Shown here piece by piece: positions 21,430 to 33,332 of a stretch of 64,000 nucleotides of DNA. Position numbers and translations under genes: made by a program. The stretch spans positions 188,589,027-188,653,026 of the forward strand of contig CM069432.1 in assembly GCA_035610365.1 (NCBI GenBank), read 5' to 3'. Below the pieces are notes generated by a model. It was given only the letters and a program-made list of their open reading frames with translations, did no database searches and was not told where the DNA came from. How positions within the stretch are numbered: the stretch's first letter is position 1; every line of letters starts with the position of its first letter. Source of the stretch: Aquatica leii (lineage: Eukaryota > Arthropoda > Insecta > Coleoptera > Lampyridae).

Positions 21430-22240
21430 ACACGTTTACTTAAGTCTATTATCTGATGTAAGTGATTTTGAAAATCCAAATCTAGCAGCAAAGTCATCAT
21501 TAAAGAGATTCAAGTTGAGTTTCATTAAATATAAAAGTAATTGGTTTTTTCTTGAATTTTTTTGTATATCATACATATGTGCCATGATGCATAATGGGAA
21601 ACTGTGCAACATATTCATAGAAATACTCACGTATTCAGAAGACCTGGATAAATTATGACAAAGTTATCATTTGCAAAATATTCCACTGCAAAAGACAGTT
21701 TCAAATTGTTCATGCTAGGTTTTAATTCCTCAATTTCTTTTTTTAGCTAATAATTTTCTGCCTCTAAAATTGCTAATGACTTAAAGAGATTTATTTCTTC
21801 ATTAACTCGCTTAAATGATTTAGATGTTGGACTTTGTTGAAAATTTTGCTGTGTCTTCTTGCACCAATGTTGCTTCTTGAATGCTAAACAAATCATTAAT
21901 AGTAAATTGAAAACTGTACAAATAACTTATATTCTACGTATTTCTTCTCTGGAGATGAACAATTAAACATTTTATTTTTTCCAATTAAAAATAAGACAAT
22001 TTTCTTTTTTTACCTTCAACAAAGGGATAGTCCAAAGAAATCTTAGTAGCAATTCTATCACCTCGTTTATAAATTAACATATTATTACAAATCACGATTC
22101 GAATATTTCCTAATCATTGATTCCCATTTTTGCTTTAACGTCGAATCTAGCGAAAATCTAAACATTTTACAGCCATGCTTGTTAGTATGACCACAGTCAG
22201 AAACAAAGTATAAACCCATTCTAATTAATACATATTAACA
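21430..22240 (-). pseudogene. THAP/DDE_Tnp_4 transposase, N-terminal half
   Basis: Minus-strand blocks, in order: a THAP-like zinc module (about 22030-22225) with SDCGHTNKHGCKMFRF, LKQKWESMIRKYSNRD, ICNN and a DYPF end in place of the usual AVP; a coiled coil (about 21740-21830) LFKSLAILEAENY, a stop, LKKEIEELK; the FAVEYFANDNFVI block; and a helix-turn-helix LFNDDFAARFGFSKSLTSDN (21460-21520). This is the layout of THAP plus DDE_Tnp_4 transposases (IS4EU/ISL2EU-like). The first THAP cysteine is not obvious. Several frames must be combined. The catalytic domain is displaced to 19690-19880 by the recombinase unit. Confidence 0.6.
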
Positions 22241-22360
22241 AGCTACTTATGTAAAATAACAGCTAAGTATAAAAATGTTAGGAAATTTAAATTAATAAAA
22301 TTCAAGTTATGATAATAACTATTTACTAAATATCACAAACGCATCGAATACTAAATAAAA

Positions 22361-22630
22361 ACATATTTATAGAAAATCCCAAAACACGTCAAATTCAAAC
22401 TATAAATTGATATCATTCAACGGGAAAACGTGATCCCTATCTTCAACCCTCTTCGAGTGACAGTTACAACCTTCAACTTTTTAAATGGGAAGTATGAGCT
22501 TGCGATATATTGTTTGAAAGGTCTCTTCATTATCTATTCAAAAATGTTATGGTTTGTTAATTTATTGCAAAATTAACACAGAAAAAAAATCATCTGATTA
22601 CCGAAATTCGTTACACAGCACTCAAAACTT
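22361..22630 (+). repeat. Left terminal inverted repeat
   Basis: Starts ACATATTTATAG. Reverse complement of 23909-24175 with scattered substitutions and short indels. Confidence 0.8.
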
Positions 22631-22843
22631 ATTTCCCGTTTAGGTATTGATAATAAGAAAGTAAGCAAAAACCATAACAGTATTTTTTTAGACGGAATCA
22701 ATCAAAAAGACATAAATAGTTACCATTACAATGTCAGTTTTCTTTAAAACGTCTTAGTAAATTGTGTTTTATTTATTACTGCATGACAGTAGTTGTTAGT
22801 ATTATAATTTTCGTTTGAATTTCATTAACTGCAATTCAGAAAG
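22631..22843. other. 5' leader of the Tc1/mariner relic
   Basis: Non-coding sequence between the left inverted repeat and the transposase start. Confidence 0.5.
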
Positions 22844-23820
22844 ATGGTTAGATTAATAGAAGTGCATCAAATAACAGTTTTACAAATGATTTGTTACAGA
22901 GATAACACCCGAACACAAATGGAAGTTGCTCGCCTATTCCGGAATTTGCCGCCTTACCCAAAGGGACAATTAGCAAACTAGAAAAACAGTTGCGCAAGTT
23001 TGAACATGTAAAGCAGATAAAGAAAACAGCTGCCAATGCACTGAGCGATGATAGCAAATTAGATGTGATGCTTGAGTTTGAAGAAAACCGTCATACATCG
23101 AGTAGACAAGTATCCGCAACATTGAATGTTTACCATACATCGATTCTAAACATACTCAAAAAAAAATAAAATGCATCCCTACAAAATGATACCAACTCAG
23201 AAGATCATAGAAGACGATTTTTGATAAAAGAACTTATTTTTGTGAACGAATGATAGAAATGTTGAATAACAATATTATCCAATTAGAAGAAGTTATGTAT
23301 TCTGATGAGTGCACTTTTACACTTAACTTTCATGCTAATCAATAAAATTGCCGCTACTGGTCAATAGAAAATCTACACTAAATAAGAGAAAGCATACACA
23401 AGACCCTCAAAATGTTAATGTTTGGGCAGGAATTGTTGTAAACCATATCATTGGGCCCTTTTTCATTGAAGGCAAATTGAATGCCAAATGTTTATCCTGA
23501 TCCAGGATCCCTTAAGTTCCACCAAACACGATATGCTTTCAGAAAGATAGAGCACCGTTACATTACCAACTCAATGTCCCGACGCAATATTTCTATATCG
23601 GTGGATAGGGAGGCGAGGATCGATACAATGGCTAGCACAATCAACTGATCTTGAGTTATTAGACTTTTTGTATGGGGTATGTAAAGAGTACTGTGCACAA
23701 AACTAAACCCCTTGATTTAATGACTTCAACGAATAGCGCTTCCAATTATGTTAGTCAGCCTGATATGTTAAATAAAAGTTAAAGATATTTTTATTTAAGA
23801 TTAGGATGTTGCTAAGACGT
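22844..23820 (+). pseudogene. Tc1/mariner-like transposase, decayed
   Basis: ATG at 22844 opens MVRLIEVHQITVLQMI and TQMEVARLFRN, a helix-turn-helix start. After a frameshift come PKGTISKLEKQLRKFEHV, then SDDSKLDVMLEF and SSRQVSATLNV (second helix-turn-helix). Catalytic blocks follow in shifting frames: SDECTF (first Asp, 23303), NVWAGIV with IIGPFF, then QKDRAP (second Asp, 23546) and a WIGRRGSIQW block followed by STDLELLDF (third Asp, 23647). All three metal-binding Asps are still readable, so decay is mainly through stops and frameshifts. The order and motifs fit a D,D,D transposase of the IS630-Tc1-mariner group that cuts and pastes at TA. Confidence 0.78.
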
Positions 23821-23908
23821 TTGCGGTGAGCATTTGAACATCTACTTTTGTTGACATTCATGTTTTTTTTGTTTTTTACATTATGAACACATAAGTATTA
23901 CATATTAG

Positions 23909-24175
23909 CTTTTCAGTGTGTTGTAGCGAATTTCCGTAATCCGAAGATTTTATTTTTTGTGTGTTAATTTTTGCAATAAATTTTAAAACAATAATATTTT
24001 TGAATAGAGAATGAAGAGACCTTTCAAACGATATCACAAGCGCATACTTCCCATTTAAAAAGTTAGGGGTTGTAACTGTCACTCACTCACTGAAAATAGG
24101 GATCACATTTTTACGTCAAATAATGTCAATTTATAATTTAAATTTTACGCGTTTCGGGATTTGCTATAAATATGT
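23909..24175 (-). repeat. Right terminal inverted repeat
   Basis: Ends CTATAAATATGT, the complement of the left end. Confidence 0.8.
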
Positions 24176-24550
24176 ACAATAACGGAAATAATAAAGTTAT
24201 TCCATTTAGCTTTTCACAGTGTGTATGTACATCATAAGTTTTAGTTTAAAAATGCACATTTATATTTGGTAAATGATGTTATATTAGCAAAACCTATATA
24301 ATAAAGATCTGAGATTTTAAAAACATGATGCATATTTTTCTTAGTTCATCTTTAATGTTCCAATAAGTAAATGTCTTTGACAAACGTTTTAAACATTTAT
24401 TCAGATTAAGCTATTTCTTAAACTGCTACTAAACTGTAGGTACTTAATACACATTTGATTAGTTCAATATTGTACTACTAAGTCACCGACATTTAGAAAA
24501 TTTGTTAATCATTTTTTTATGATCGTTTTTTTTCCTCAATTTTAACTGAA
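24176..24550. other. No recognisable feature
   Basis: AT-rich spacer between the Tc1/mariner relic and the next IS630-like relic. Confidence 0.5.
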
Positions 24551-25545
24551 TATCAAGATTTTTAAATGGCTTTTCCACCTGTCACATACTCGCTTTAATA
24601 TAATAATTGACTTTGAGCACTTAGTTGTAAATAGATTTCTACTTTTCATTTTGCCGGTTTAGAGCTTTTTGCCCGCTACGTAACTACACGAAAAAAACGA
24701 ATATTGACGTTTGCAATGTTGGCAGTACAAAAATTTATTTATTCACGATATTTGAGAAAGCTGAGAGACAATGACGCTAAAAGTAACAATAAACAACCAG
24801 TTACATACTTAGATAAACCTACATTCACCCGTCATATGAAGTTAACAAGTGTTGGCAGTCTAAAGAAAAACCAGGTGTTTATAAATGTGATCGAACTGAG
24901 CAACGACATTATTATTATTGTTTATTATTGTGCATGCAAATGATTCATATGGATTTTTAAATAACGGCCTTCTATCATGACAATATGCTAAAGAAGCGAC
25001 TTATTCCAAATTTACCCCACCCCCCATGGTCTTACAGTAATACATAATGCATCGTATCACTCGAAACAAATAAACAAACCTCCGACTCAAAGTAATCGAA
25101 AAGAAAATATTCGTTTACTGCTGGAAACAATTGGAATTTTTACAACAACAACTAAACTGCGTAAAGCAGAATTATTAATGCCAGTCAAGCAGCATCCTAC
25201 ACCAAAATGTTATTTTTGTTGATAAATTATTAAGTGAGCATGGACTTACTGTTGTTCGATGCCTTCTTACCATTGTGACCTAAATCCACGTGAATTCATA
25301 AGAAGTCTCGTAAAAAGAAAATATGGTATTAATATTAAAAAGTTTGTTCCAAATGCATTTTCTTAAATTAGAAATGAGCATTCAGAAAAACAATGAAATC
25401 ATGTGTCACATCTTTGTGAATAAATGTGGCAGCAGATTGTTTAGTTGATAAGGTCGTCGAAAGTTTGACATTTAGTAAATAACAGTGATTCAGATGAGAA
25501 CGGTTAGAAAACTGTAGAAAGTAAATCTTCCGGTGACGATGATTA
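24551..25545 (+). pseudogene. IS630-like (DDE_3) transposase relic, copy 1, with its 5' leader
   Basis: A leader of about 180 bp (24551-24731) is shared with 61590-61793. It runs straight into the middle of the protein at 24731, SRYLRKLRDNDAKSNN followed by VTYLDKPTF (first catalytic Asp at YLD). Later frames give VIHNASYHS (the usual Asp position reads Asn), NKPPTQSNRKENI, VKQHPTPK, then SYHCDLNPREFIRSL and KRKYGINIKKF. The last has DLNPRE, the block with the catalytic Glu. The N-terminal DNA-binding region is deleted and there are about five frame breaks. Other copies of the family lie at 40286-41200 (plus) and 42310-42975 (minus). Confidence 0.7.
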
Positions 25546-27959
25546 ATCAATTATTGACCTCGGTCATATTGGGTGTTATTTTATAAACATGAGATAAATG
25601 CAGCTTGTATTTTCTACTGAAATGAGTGTTTACTTTTCTGCTTTGTAAATATTTCAATAAAAGATTTATTGAAAAAAAATACTAGTTGTGCTTATCGTAG
25701 TTGTAATAAATGAATAAATTAAAACGTGATATTCGTACAGTGATCGAGATTGTTCATGATTTATACAAACATTTTTGTAACTACAACTTATGCAACCAAT
25801 TATGCATTCAAGTACTACTCATTTACTAGTTGCCTAATTTTAGAAACAAGTTTAAATACTAGCGCCAAAATACTTTTTCATCAGGCTATACCTTGTACGC
25901 ACGAGCTCCCACAGACACGCCTACTCAGGGTTTTTGTAAGTTTGGTCAAGCTGTAGTCAGTCTGACAAGTGTTGTTATAAATTCACACACTCATAAATTG
26001 TGCTAATGTCATTAATAGTAATAAGACTAAAGAATACTTTGTTATTTTTAGGTAGCTCCAATTACTGTCTACCTCTTAAGTTACTTTTTGACTTCAACAG
26101 CTTAGAGGTGTTTGTAAAGTAATTGTTTCTATAGATTAACCAAATTCTAAACGATAAATATTCAGTGTAAAACTTTCTTACTAAAAAATCCCTTTTCATA
26201 ATCTACATAAATTTCAAATTATGTAGACTTTAACACATTTATAATCAAACAATCACTTAAATTAGCGAATTCAACTCGTTTAAAATTAAGACAGTTTGTT
26301 ATGCTATCACTTTAGGTTCAAGTTATTTAGAATGTAGATAATTTTCATTAAAAATAAGCATTACAAACATTTAAAGAAACATATTACTCTTAGTAGCATT
26401 TTAATTACTTTTAACTTCAACTTATTAAAGAAGCACGTGCCATCAGTGCTTTAAAAATAAAACAGCACAATGGTGTCCTACAATAATATAACCAGTAACC
26501 AAAGTAACTGTAAAATATTCAGGTATTTTTTACATAAATAGTACATATGTCTCATGTAAAATTCTTTGTAATATATACATTTCAAAGTAAATATTAAATA
26601 TTCTTCGTATAAAAAATAATACAAAAGAAATTGCTTAAAATTAAACAGAGGAATATTGTTTTGTAAAGAAACATTAATTTTGTGTGCAATGAGTTGCTTC
26701 AAATAAGTTCATTTCAGATTTACAAAATTAGATATAATTTTGTGTTAGTGAGTTAAAACATTAATTTATGTTATTTAATGCAAATCTAATTACAATACTG
26801 TACTTATTTTAAGAAAGTTGTACCACGTGACAGAAATCAAATTTTCTATAGTGAAATCTGTGAATTTTTTTTGTTAGGTCTTCGTGAAGTGAATTAACAA
26901 CACTCAAAAAATGTCCTAATGTGTTTCTAAGTGCTTTCAGAAATTATAATTGTAGTCGATTGAATTTGAATTTATACTAAATGTTTCACGTCAAGTAACC
27001 AGAGTTATTTATCACTCTTTCGCTCACACAGTCTTTGTATACCTAATATCATTACATGTATTTTAAATTTAAATGTCAGTTAGTGTTTTCATTAGTACAG
27101 AAACTGTTTCAGTTGCCACTTATATAATTCATAAATGTGCACGGAAGCAAATGTATAAACGTCTGGATCGTCTAGAAGTTGTTGGATGTTTATTTGTAAA
27201 AATTTCAATCAACAGCATGTCAGTAATAAAACAAAAGACACTGTCGCACTGGTTTCGCGACGCAACAATTTTTCAATTAAACCGTCGATATGAAACTAGA
27301 TTGTAAACTGTTAGAGATACTATAAGAAATAAAACAAACATTTTCAGTTATAATTTGTCTGACACATTTGAATGCCTATAAAAAAACCACGCGTAACAAA
27401 TTCTGAAATAGATCAAGTTGATGTGACGATGGTGACCTCGTTTCCGCTACTTTTGAAAACCATTTCCATTTTTCAATGACTTACAGCAATAAAAAAAACT
27501 TGTAATACATTTTAGAAATATAAAAATATACAAACGTCGTGTAATAACTAGACAACCACTAGGAGTTTAGTAGTAGAATTTAAATTTGAGAGCAATTTTT
27601 CATATAGTCTCATAAAAAATTGGAATATTAAGTTCATAAATAAGATTCCTTGTAGGTTATTTTTCGCCAAAAAAGTATTCATTTAAGCGTTAAAATAACA
27701 AAACTACCGTTATAATTTTGCTTAGTAATTTGCAGAAATAACTTGATAATACCACTAAGAAGCAAATTTGGAATCAATTCTTTTCCATGCACTGGGTAGT
27801 CGTCGAGGTCGTCATGTAACAGATCCCTTAAGAATTATTACTTGCTATACCAAAAAGAAACATGTAAAAAAACTGCAAATTTTTTAGTTGCAAGATGTTT
27901 TATTCTGTTATTAGTTAGAACATGAAAAGCAATTAAATATTAAAAAAAAGGTGATGACA
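25546..27959. other. Unassigned AT-rich stretch
   Basis: Small frames at 25750-25956 and 27073-27306 have no recognisable domain. AATAAA signals near 25655 may belong to the 3' end of the preceding relic. Nothing else can be supported. Confidence 0.4.
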
Positions 27960-28649
27960 ATAATAAAGAAATTTTCCAGGTGCTCTTTATGTTCTGGTTT
28001 CGGGACAAAATGAGAATACAACAACAAAGCAGATTCCAAATCGCTGTCGTCTTCTCCAGCACATGAGCAATGTGACCATTTGTCACACTTTCACCACTGT
28101 AGATTGTGAATATAAATATCCACAATACGCACTATTCATCATTTGCGCTTTCGGGGATCTGTGTTTGGTATGCTTTATCTCTTTGATTTTTTGATCTTAT
28201 TGATGCTATTAGTGGTCGTAACTTTCTTGGTGGTAGTGTCCTCTTTATGAACCTTTCGTTTTACAGCATGCTTTTTACCAATGCTGTTTGACACGATTTC
28301 CAATTCCTTTTAATACGGTGAACTTAATATTATCGCTGTCTTATCTTGTCGTTTCGTTTCTCATAGATAGCCATTCCTAAAAATTCCACGTACTAACTAA
28401 CTATCCTACCAGGATACGTTCATAGTCAGCCATAGCCATAAGTGCTTAAAGGCTTCATAAAAGCCACATCCAATGGTTGCAGAGGATAAAAGCACCACAA
28501 CGCAACATTGTTATATAAGGATAATGTATAAGTTCTATGCTTTTAGCATGCGCTGCGCGGTCATCGAATAACAGTCGTACTAGATCATCTTTTTTTGCAC
28601 GCGACCATTCAACAAACTTTTTGAATCAAGTGTAACGCCTACTCCGGAC

Positions 28650-29135
28650 GGACAACGGCATATAAAATTTAGAAAAACCAAAAAGGACGGTACGGTTTTC
28701 GAGCGTCAGATTTGTTAAAGTAGTTTACGCTCTTGTTAGACAGTGTTGTCCAAGTAACTGCAGTGAAGACACGGTGTACAGGACTTCAAGTTGCCCTAAG
28801 ATGAATGCTAGGCGACGGGAAATAAAAGTCAGTAGTAAACAAATTAACTAACGTAAACGGCAGAGATGATAACCAAGCAAACGTTAGAGTAAACGGAAAA
28901 GATGGTGACTACGCAAAAGTTCAGTAAGCGGCAATGAAGGTGACCAAGCAAGCGTGCAGTAACAGTAGCAACCTCCGTACAGAGACGGGGCTCAGGATTG
29001 GGTTAAGTAACCGTGAAAATACGCAGGCCAAAGCCCAACACTACGAATACGACACCCCGTACGGTAAGAGAAGGAAGGTTACACCGGGTAGGGGTATCTC
29101 CCCGGAGGTTCGTTTAACCTAATTAATCGGACTTT
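28650..29135. other. GC-richer insertion inside the pogo relic
   Basis: This segment interrupts the DDE_1 coding blocks and is clearly richer in G and C than its surroundings. It contains a three-unit minisatellite (28853-28958) and a 62-aa frame (28934-29122) without a recognised domain. It could be a SINE or a LINE 5' end; no terminal features were identified. Confidence 0.5.
28853..28958 (+). repeat. Minisatellite, three diverged units of 35-36 bp
   Basis: Units start GTAAACGG at 28853, GTAAACGG at 28889 and GTAAGCGG at 28924. They share the pattern GATGGTGACC-AGCAAACGT with substitutions. Confidence 0.75.
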
Positions 29136-29172
29136 ACTTTACAACATAAAAACTGGTAATATTCTACAAACA

Positions 29173-29244
29173 ATTCTAATATCTAAACAATCACTATTTC
29201 TAATTACTAAACAATTAGTAATTCTAATTTCTACACGATCGATG
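29173..29244 (+). repeat. Minisatellite, three units of 23-25 bp
   Basis: Units ATTCTAATATCTAAACAATC, ATTTCTAATTACTAAACAAT and ATTCTAATTTCTACACGATC follow each other. On the minus strand they give the repetitive tail of the pogo frame (IRI...CL), so that tail is not transposase. Confidence 0.7.
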
Positions 29245-29802
29245 TTTAAGTTACGGTTTGTTACACGAGTGAATAAGAGTTCTTTGGTTATCCATCCTTT
29301 TGCATTGTATTTGCCCCATGAATTTGACGGTGTACCATTAATGAGTTCTATTTTCATTTTCTTTCTTAAAAATATAAAGGGGTCATAAAAGAGCCGTCAA
29401 ATCCTATGCACACTTCCACAGTGAGTAGTCGCCGTTTCTCTGCAGATGACAGAAATCCTACGCATTTTTTCATATTCTAGACTACGAAATTCTTTAGTTG
29501 ATAAACCAAACAAGCGACCTTCCATGCTTTTCAGGTATTTAGTATTCATTCTCTTAATCGGAAGAAAAGACAGGTTTGAAGCTACCTAGCTTTATTATTA
29601 TTTCAACTGAAATATCTAGACTCTCAACATTTCTTTTAATGAATCTTTGCAATGTAAACCTAGAAATTTCATAAGAACAAGCAGCTGTCTTGCAACTGAA
29701 CCTTCCAGTTATTACATCTTCTATAGAATTTGTCAATGATATTGAAGACGATTCATGTGGTGTCTTTTTTACGTAGTTACGTATCGTCTGAAAATTAAAT
29801 CA

Positions 29803-29976
29803 ACTTCTATGGAGTTTAGAATCTGGTTTGGTTAAAAAGTTGATTACCTAACTCTGTAATGATTCTTTGTTAGATTATCTTTTACTTCTTTAAGTTCGGT
29901 TACATCAACACGGTATAAACTCGGATGTAGTTTTAATTTTAGCATAGACTCTGGCCGTGGAAGCTTTCGCGATAAC
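29803..29976 (+). mobile_element. Penelope-like element terminal-repeat fragment
   Basis: ACTTCTATGGAGTTTAGAAT and GTTGATTACCTAACTC match the PLE right repeat (47626 onward). The end, GGCCGTGGAAGCTTTCGCGA, matches the extreme 3' end of the complete PLE (47947-47965). The middle, including the hammerhead core, is deleted. It lies directly upstream of the pogo transposase start. Confidence 0.75.
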
Positions 29977-32359
29977 ATTTAACTAAAATTAACTTATTTA
30001 GATAACACACAAAAAACAGGTGGTCCAAGACGAGCAGTCCGATTGAAAATTGAACAATTTTAAAGATTAATAAATAAAATAAATAAAATGTCCTATAGAA
30101 TTAGTGTAGAAATAATACAATAAAATACAAACAAGAAAACATCTATTATAATATATTAATTTTGGCACCAACGTGAATAAAGACAAGTAGCAAATACGAA
30201 ATTAATCGTAAACATTATAAAGTAAACGCTTTACCACTACAATAATTTGTTACACAGAGAAGTCAAAAGTAAAATTGTAATTTTAACAGAAATTAATAAA
30301 TTTAAATACAAAAAAACTCAACCAAAAGTAATAAATATTTTTTTTATAACTAGAACCTAAGAAAAGTAATATCTATAAAAAGCAAGAAAGAAATTTTATT
30401 ACATTCCTAAAAAGTTTCCGATAGAATATTAAAAAAAAGTGCATAATCTTTTTATCCGTTACAATACGGCTCTTCGGTTTAGTTTATAATAAGATAATTT
30501 TTAAGAAAACCTGCTGTCAGAATTACGAGGTAGACAAAAAGGTTAACGCACTACCTCAAATTAATAAGAAAGAAAATGTAAGTGAAGCTTAAATCTTTAA
30601 TGAGTAATTTTAAAGAAAGTTTCTTGTTGGAAATAATGTTTTTGTCATCATAATAAACACGCTCTTTTTTCTTGTGTAGCTTAAATTTAATTATAAGTTG
30701 TTAAAATATTGCAAAAACCAAAACATTTTTTTTACTTTGTACTTTCTAGACAATTTATATACACAAAGCTGCTTTAGAAAACAATATTTTTAAAGTTTCA
30801 CAGTCATTTATTTAATAATAATAAAAGTTTGTTAGTTTATTTATAAATATAAGTTTTCATAAACCCACTTCTTAGCAAACTAAAATGTAACACATGCATA
30901 AACGTATTGATATGTTAGTGTCACGTTTGTATGACAAGTACAACAATACACAAAATTAAATAAAAACGTTTTCTACAGAGAAGTTGCAGAAAATACCAAA
31001 ACATTCAACTAAGGATGACCACAAACATTAACATTTGATATGAGATGAAGGAATTAAGAGAAGGCAGTTATTTAAAAAACACTTGCCAAATGATAAAGCA
31101 CGCGAGAAAATGTAAGAGAAATAGCAACATATCACGCTTAGACTTTAAGCGACAAAAGTCTACAAGCAACGTTTTCACACAAAGAATCGCAATAATTAAA
31201 TTATTACAATTCTTATGAAGCTTACCGAAGTTACACTACTAACCAAAACGAGAGTAATAGCAAAAGAAACTATAAAGTGCAAGTTAGTAGTTGAAGAGAA
31301 CTCATAGAACAGGCGGTGGAGGCTGATTATCTAGGCAAAGTATTTATAATGTAAATAAAAAAAAAACAGTATTACACAGATATACGGTGCTTCTACTGCC
31401 TATGTTAATCATTGAAATATAACAAATTCTTCTTAATTTAGTTTAATCTTTAATTTTAAATAGCTCATTTAATATTGGAAAAAAAACATTAAACTTAATT
31501 TTTGATATAAATAAAGAACAAGAAATATGTCTTTCTAAGAAGAGTAGAAATAACTAAGAATTAGGCAAAATAAATAGAGAGAAAGCACGTTATAAACTTG
31601 GTAAACAAATTAAAAACACAAACTGAACGGCTTAGCAAATTAGTTGAAAATTCAAATTTTGAAAAACAAAAATAAAAGAAATAACCAAAACATTAATCGT
31701 GTTAAAAGCATAGGAGATCAAAAAAAAGCAATCAAAGCTATTTACAATACTCAACAGTAAGCAAAGACCAAAGTTAACAATTACATACTACCGACAATAT
31801 TGCACAAACATTAAATCTAAATCAATCTAAGCAAAATCAAACAATCTAGCTAAATTAGAAAATAATAAAGAACTTCTTTAAATAAATAATCACCATGCTA
31901 AATCTAACAACTGTCTAAACATAATAATGCATCGCTTTGTAGAATAAAAATAACCTCTTGTAACATGCGAACAAACTAAAAGCATTTCTAAACAGTTATA
32001 ACCTTGATTATGCTTACCTTTACAACGTACTTGATCAAAAAACCGCTAAAAATATCAAATTATTCATTTAATTTAACAACTGATGAAATAGCGCCGCAAG
32101 AAGCGCCAAGAGATGTAATTTGCGTAGGTTATCATAATACACTTTTTAGCTTTGGTATACAAGGTCTCCCTAAAAATCACCAACCTTCTATAGTGAGTTA
32201 CCTTTCGATACAACTTGAACATTAAAAAAGAAGTGTAAGGAAACTACTTGTAGGCCAAGTCATTTCAAAATCCAAAGAAAACGACAATTGCACAGGCAAG
32301 ATCATAAAATAATATAGACACAGTCAAACTGTTTTAGTTTTTCCTGAGATTGACAACGT
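29977..32359. other. Unassigned, strongly A-rich on the plus strand
   Basis: From about 30000 to 32000 the plus strand is visibly A-rich and poor in G and C, with lysine/asparagine-type codons but no long open frame. A 73-aa frame (32004-32225) is not recognised. It may be the decayed leader or 5' part of the Harbinger element or an old retroelement gag. Confidence 0.35.
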
Positions 32360-32960
32360 GAACATAATATATTTAGATATATCAGGAAAATAAAAAAATT
32401 AAAGTTCTTCTTATCAAAACAAGTCTGAGCGAATTCCAAGAGTAGTTGGGGCAATAGGTGGTTGCCACATACCGATAAAACAACCTGAGGGTAATAGTTA
32501 CGATTATTACAACACGAATAGATATCACTCCATAGTGTTGCAAGGCACGTATTATGACGACTTTCTTTACTTTATACAACATGTGTAAGGGTATGTGATG
32601 CAAAAACAAAATTCATCCGCATAGATGTAAGCAGACCTGGAAGAATACACGATACTCGTGTGCTTCAGTTGAGTTCTTTGTCTGCAGAACTTGACCAAAA
32701 TTTGCTGCCATCTCATCTACATTTAATTAGGGATTCAGCATATCCATTATCAATTAATCTTATAAAGCCATATACGTACAATGGACATTTGACTGCCACA
32801 CAGTCAACTTGAATACAAAATTGTCCAGCATTCGATCGGGGATTGAACGAACATTCGGGTTTTTAAAGCAAAGATTTCGAAGATTGAAATATCTGGATGT
32901 AGCCGGACCCAAAATTGCAAAAAAATTGTAACAGCTGCATGCGTTTTACATAAAGGGTAA
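32360..32960 (+). pseudogene. PIF/Harbinger transposase (DDE_Tnp_4), decayed
   Basis: The frame at 32428 reads ERIPRVVGAIGGCHIPIKQP, then YDYYNTNRYHSIVLQG, the start of the Harbinger DDE domain. The first catalytic Asp, normally in GAIDG, is Gly here (codon 32457-32459). After frame changes come TKFIRIDVSRPGRIHDTRVL (second Asp, 32651), IRDSAYPLSINLIKPY, YNGHLTATQ, and IERTFGFLKQRFRRLKYLDV with the catalytic Glu at 32843. A final AACVLHKG closes the domain. The DNA-binding upstream part is not recognisable. Harbinger transposases need a partner Myb-like protein, and a candidate lies at 33735-34273 on the opposite strand. Confidence 0.82.
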
Positions 32961-33332
32961 ACTATACAAAATCTATTTTATAATCTTAATATAACAGTAT
33001 ATTAAAAGACTAATTTCATAAGGGTCCATTTTAGCACACGAGACGATGTTTAGAAAACAACCAGCAAAACGGGGAGTTTTCTAATGGTCGAGTGCGCCAA
33101 AATGTATTGTAAAACGTAAACTTTATACCATTTTAGAAATTATATGTAAAAATAAATTTAAATTACATATTTACTTCTAATTAAGTGATTAGGCAAAATT
33201 ATTTTTTTTAATGATAAGTTGGCAACATTTCAAATTTGCCATGTTGAATACTAGGATTGCTGTATTTTAATTGTCAAATGTCAGTACATATTGCTAATGT
33301 AACAAAATCACAGTTCGAGTGCTAATATACTA

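Larger units (their letters stand above)
22361..24175 (+). mobile_element. Tc1/mariner-type transposon relic with long inverted repeats
   Basis: Inverted repeats of about 270 bp (22361-22630 and 23909-24175) match over most of their length, for instance ACTTTTTAAATGGGAAGTAT and GAAAGGTCTCTTCATT. The enclosed plus-strand relic encodes a DDE/D transposase. Repeats this long are unusual for classic mariners but occur in some Tc1-like families. The expected TA duplication could not be placed because the outer ends are blurred. Confidence 0.8.
27960..29787 (-). pseudogene. pogo-type transposase (HTH-psq, DDE_1, C-terminal Cys region), decayed
   Basis: Read on the minus strand from 29787: RNYVKKTPHE, then IEDVITGRFSCKTAACSYEI and TLQRFIKR (pipsqueak helix-turn-helix); VGFLSSAEKRRLLTVEVC and GSFMTPLYF (29370-29470); LINGTPSNSWGKYNAKGWIT with KELLF (about 29270-29357). 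These are the first DDE_1 blocks. After an insertion (28650-29270) the frame resumes with LFDDRAAHAKSIELI, PLQPLDVAFMKPLSTYG (28440-28620) and a C-terminal WSHCSCAGEDDSD (about 28040-28080), like the Cys/His tail of these proteins. Such transposases bind the element ends and cut at TA. The Asp in FDDRAAH stands where the second catalytic Asp is expected. Many stops and frame changes are present. Confidence 0.75.

Noticed and set aside
23876-24082. 68-aa minus-strand reading frame
   Set aside because: It lies within the right inverted repeat of the Tc1/mariner relic and has no independent support.
32382-32609. 75-aa minus-strand reading frame
   Set aside because: Antisense shadow of the Harbinger transposase DDE block.
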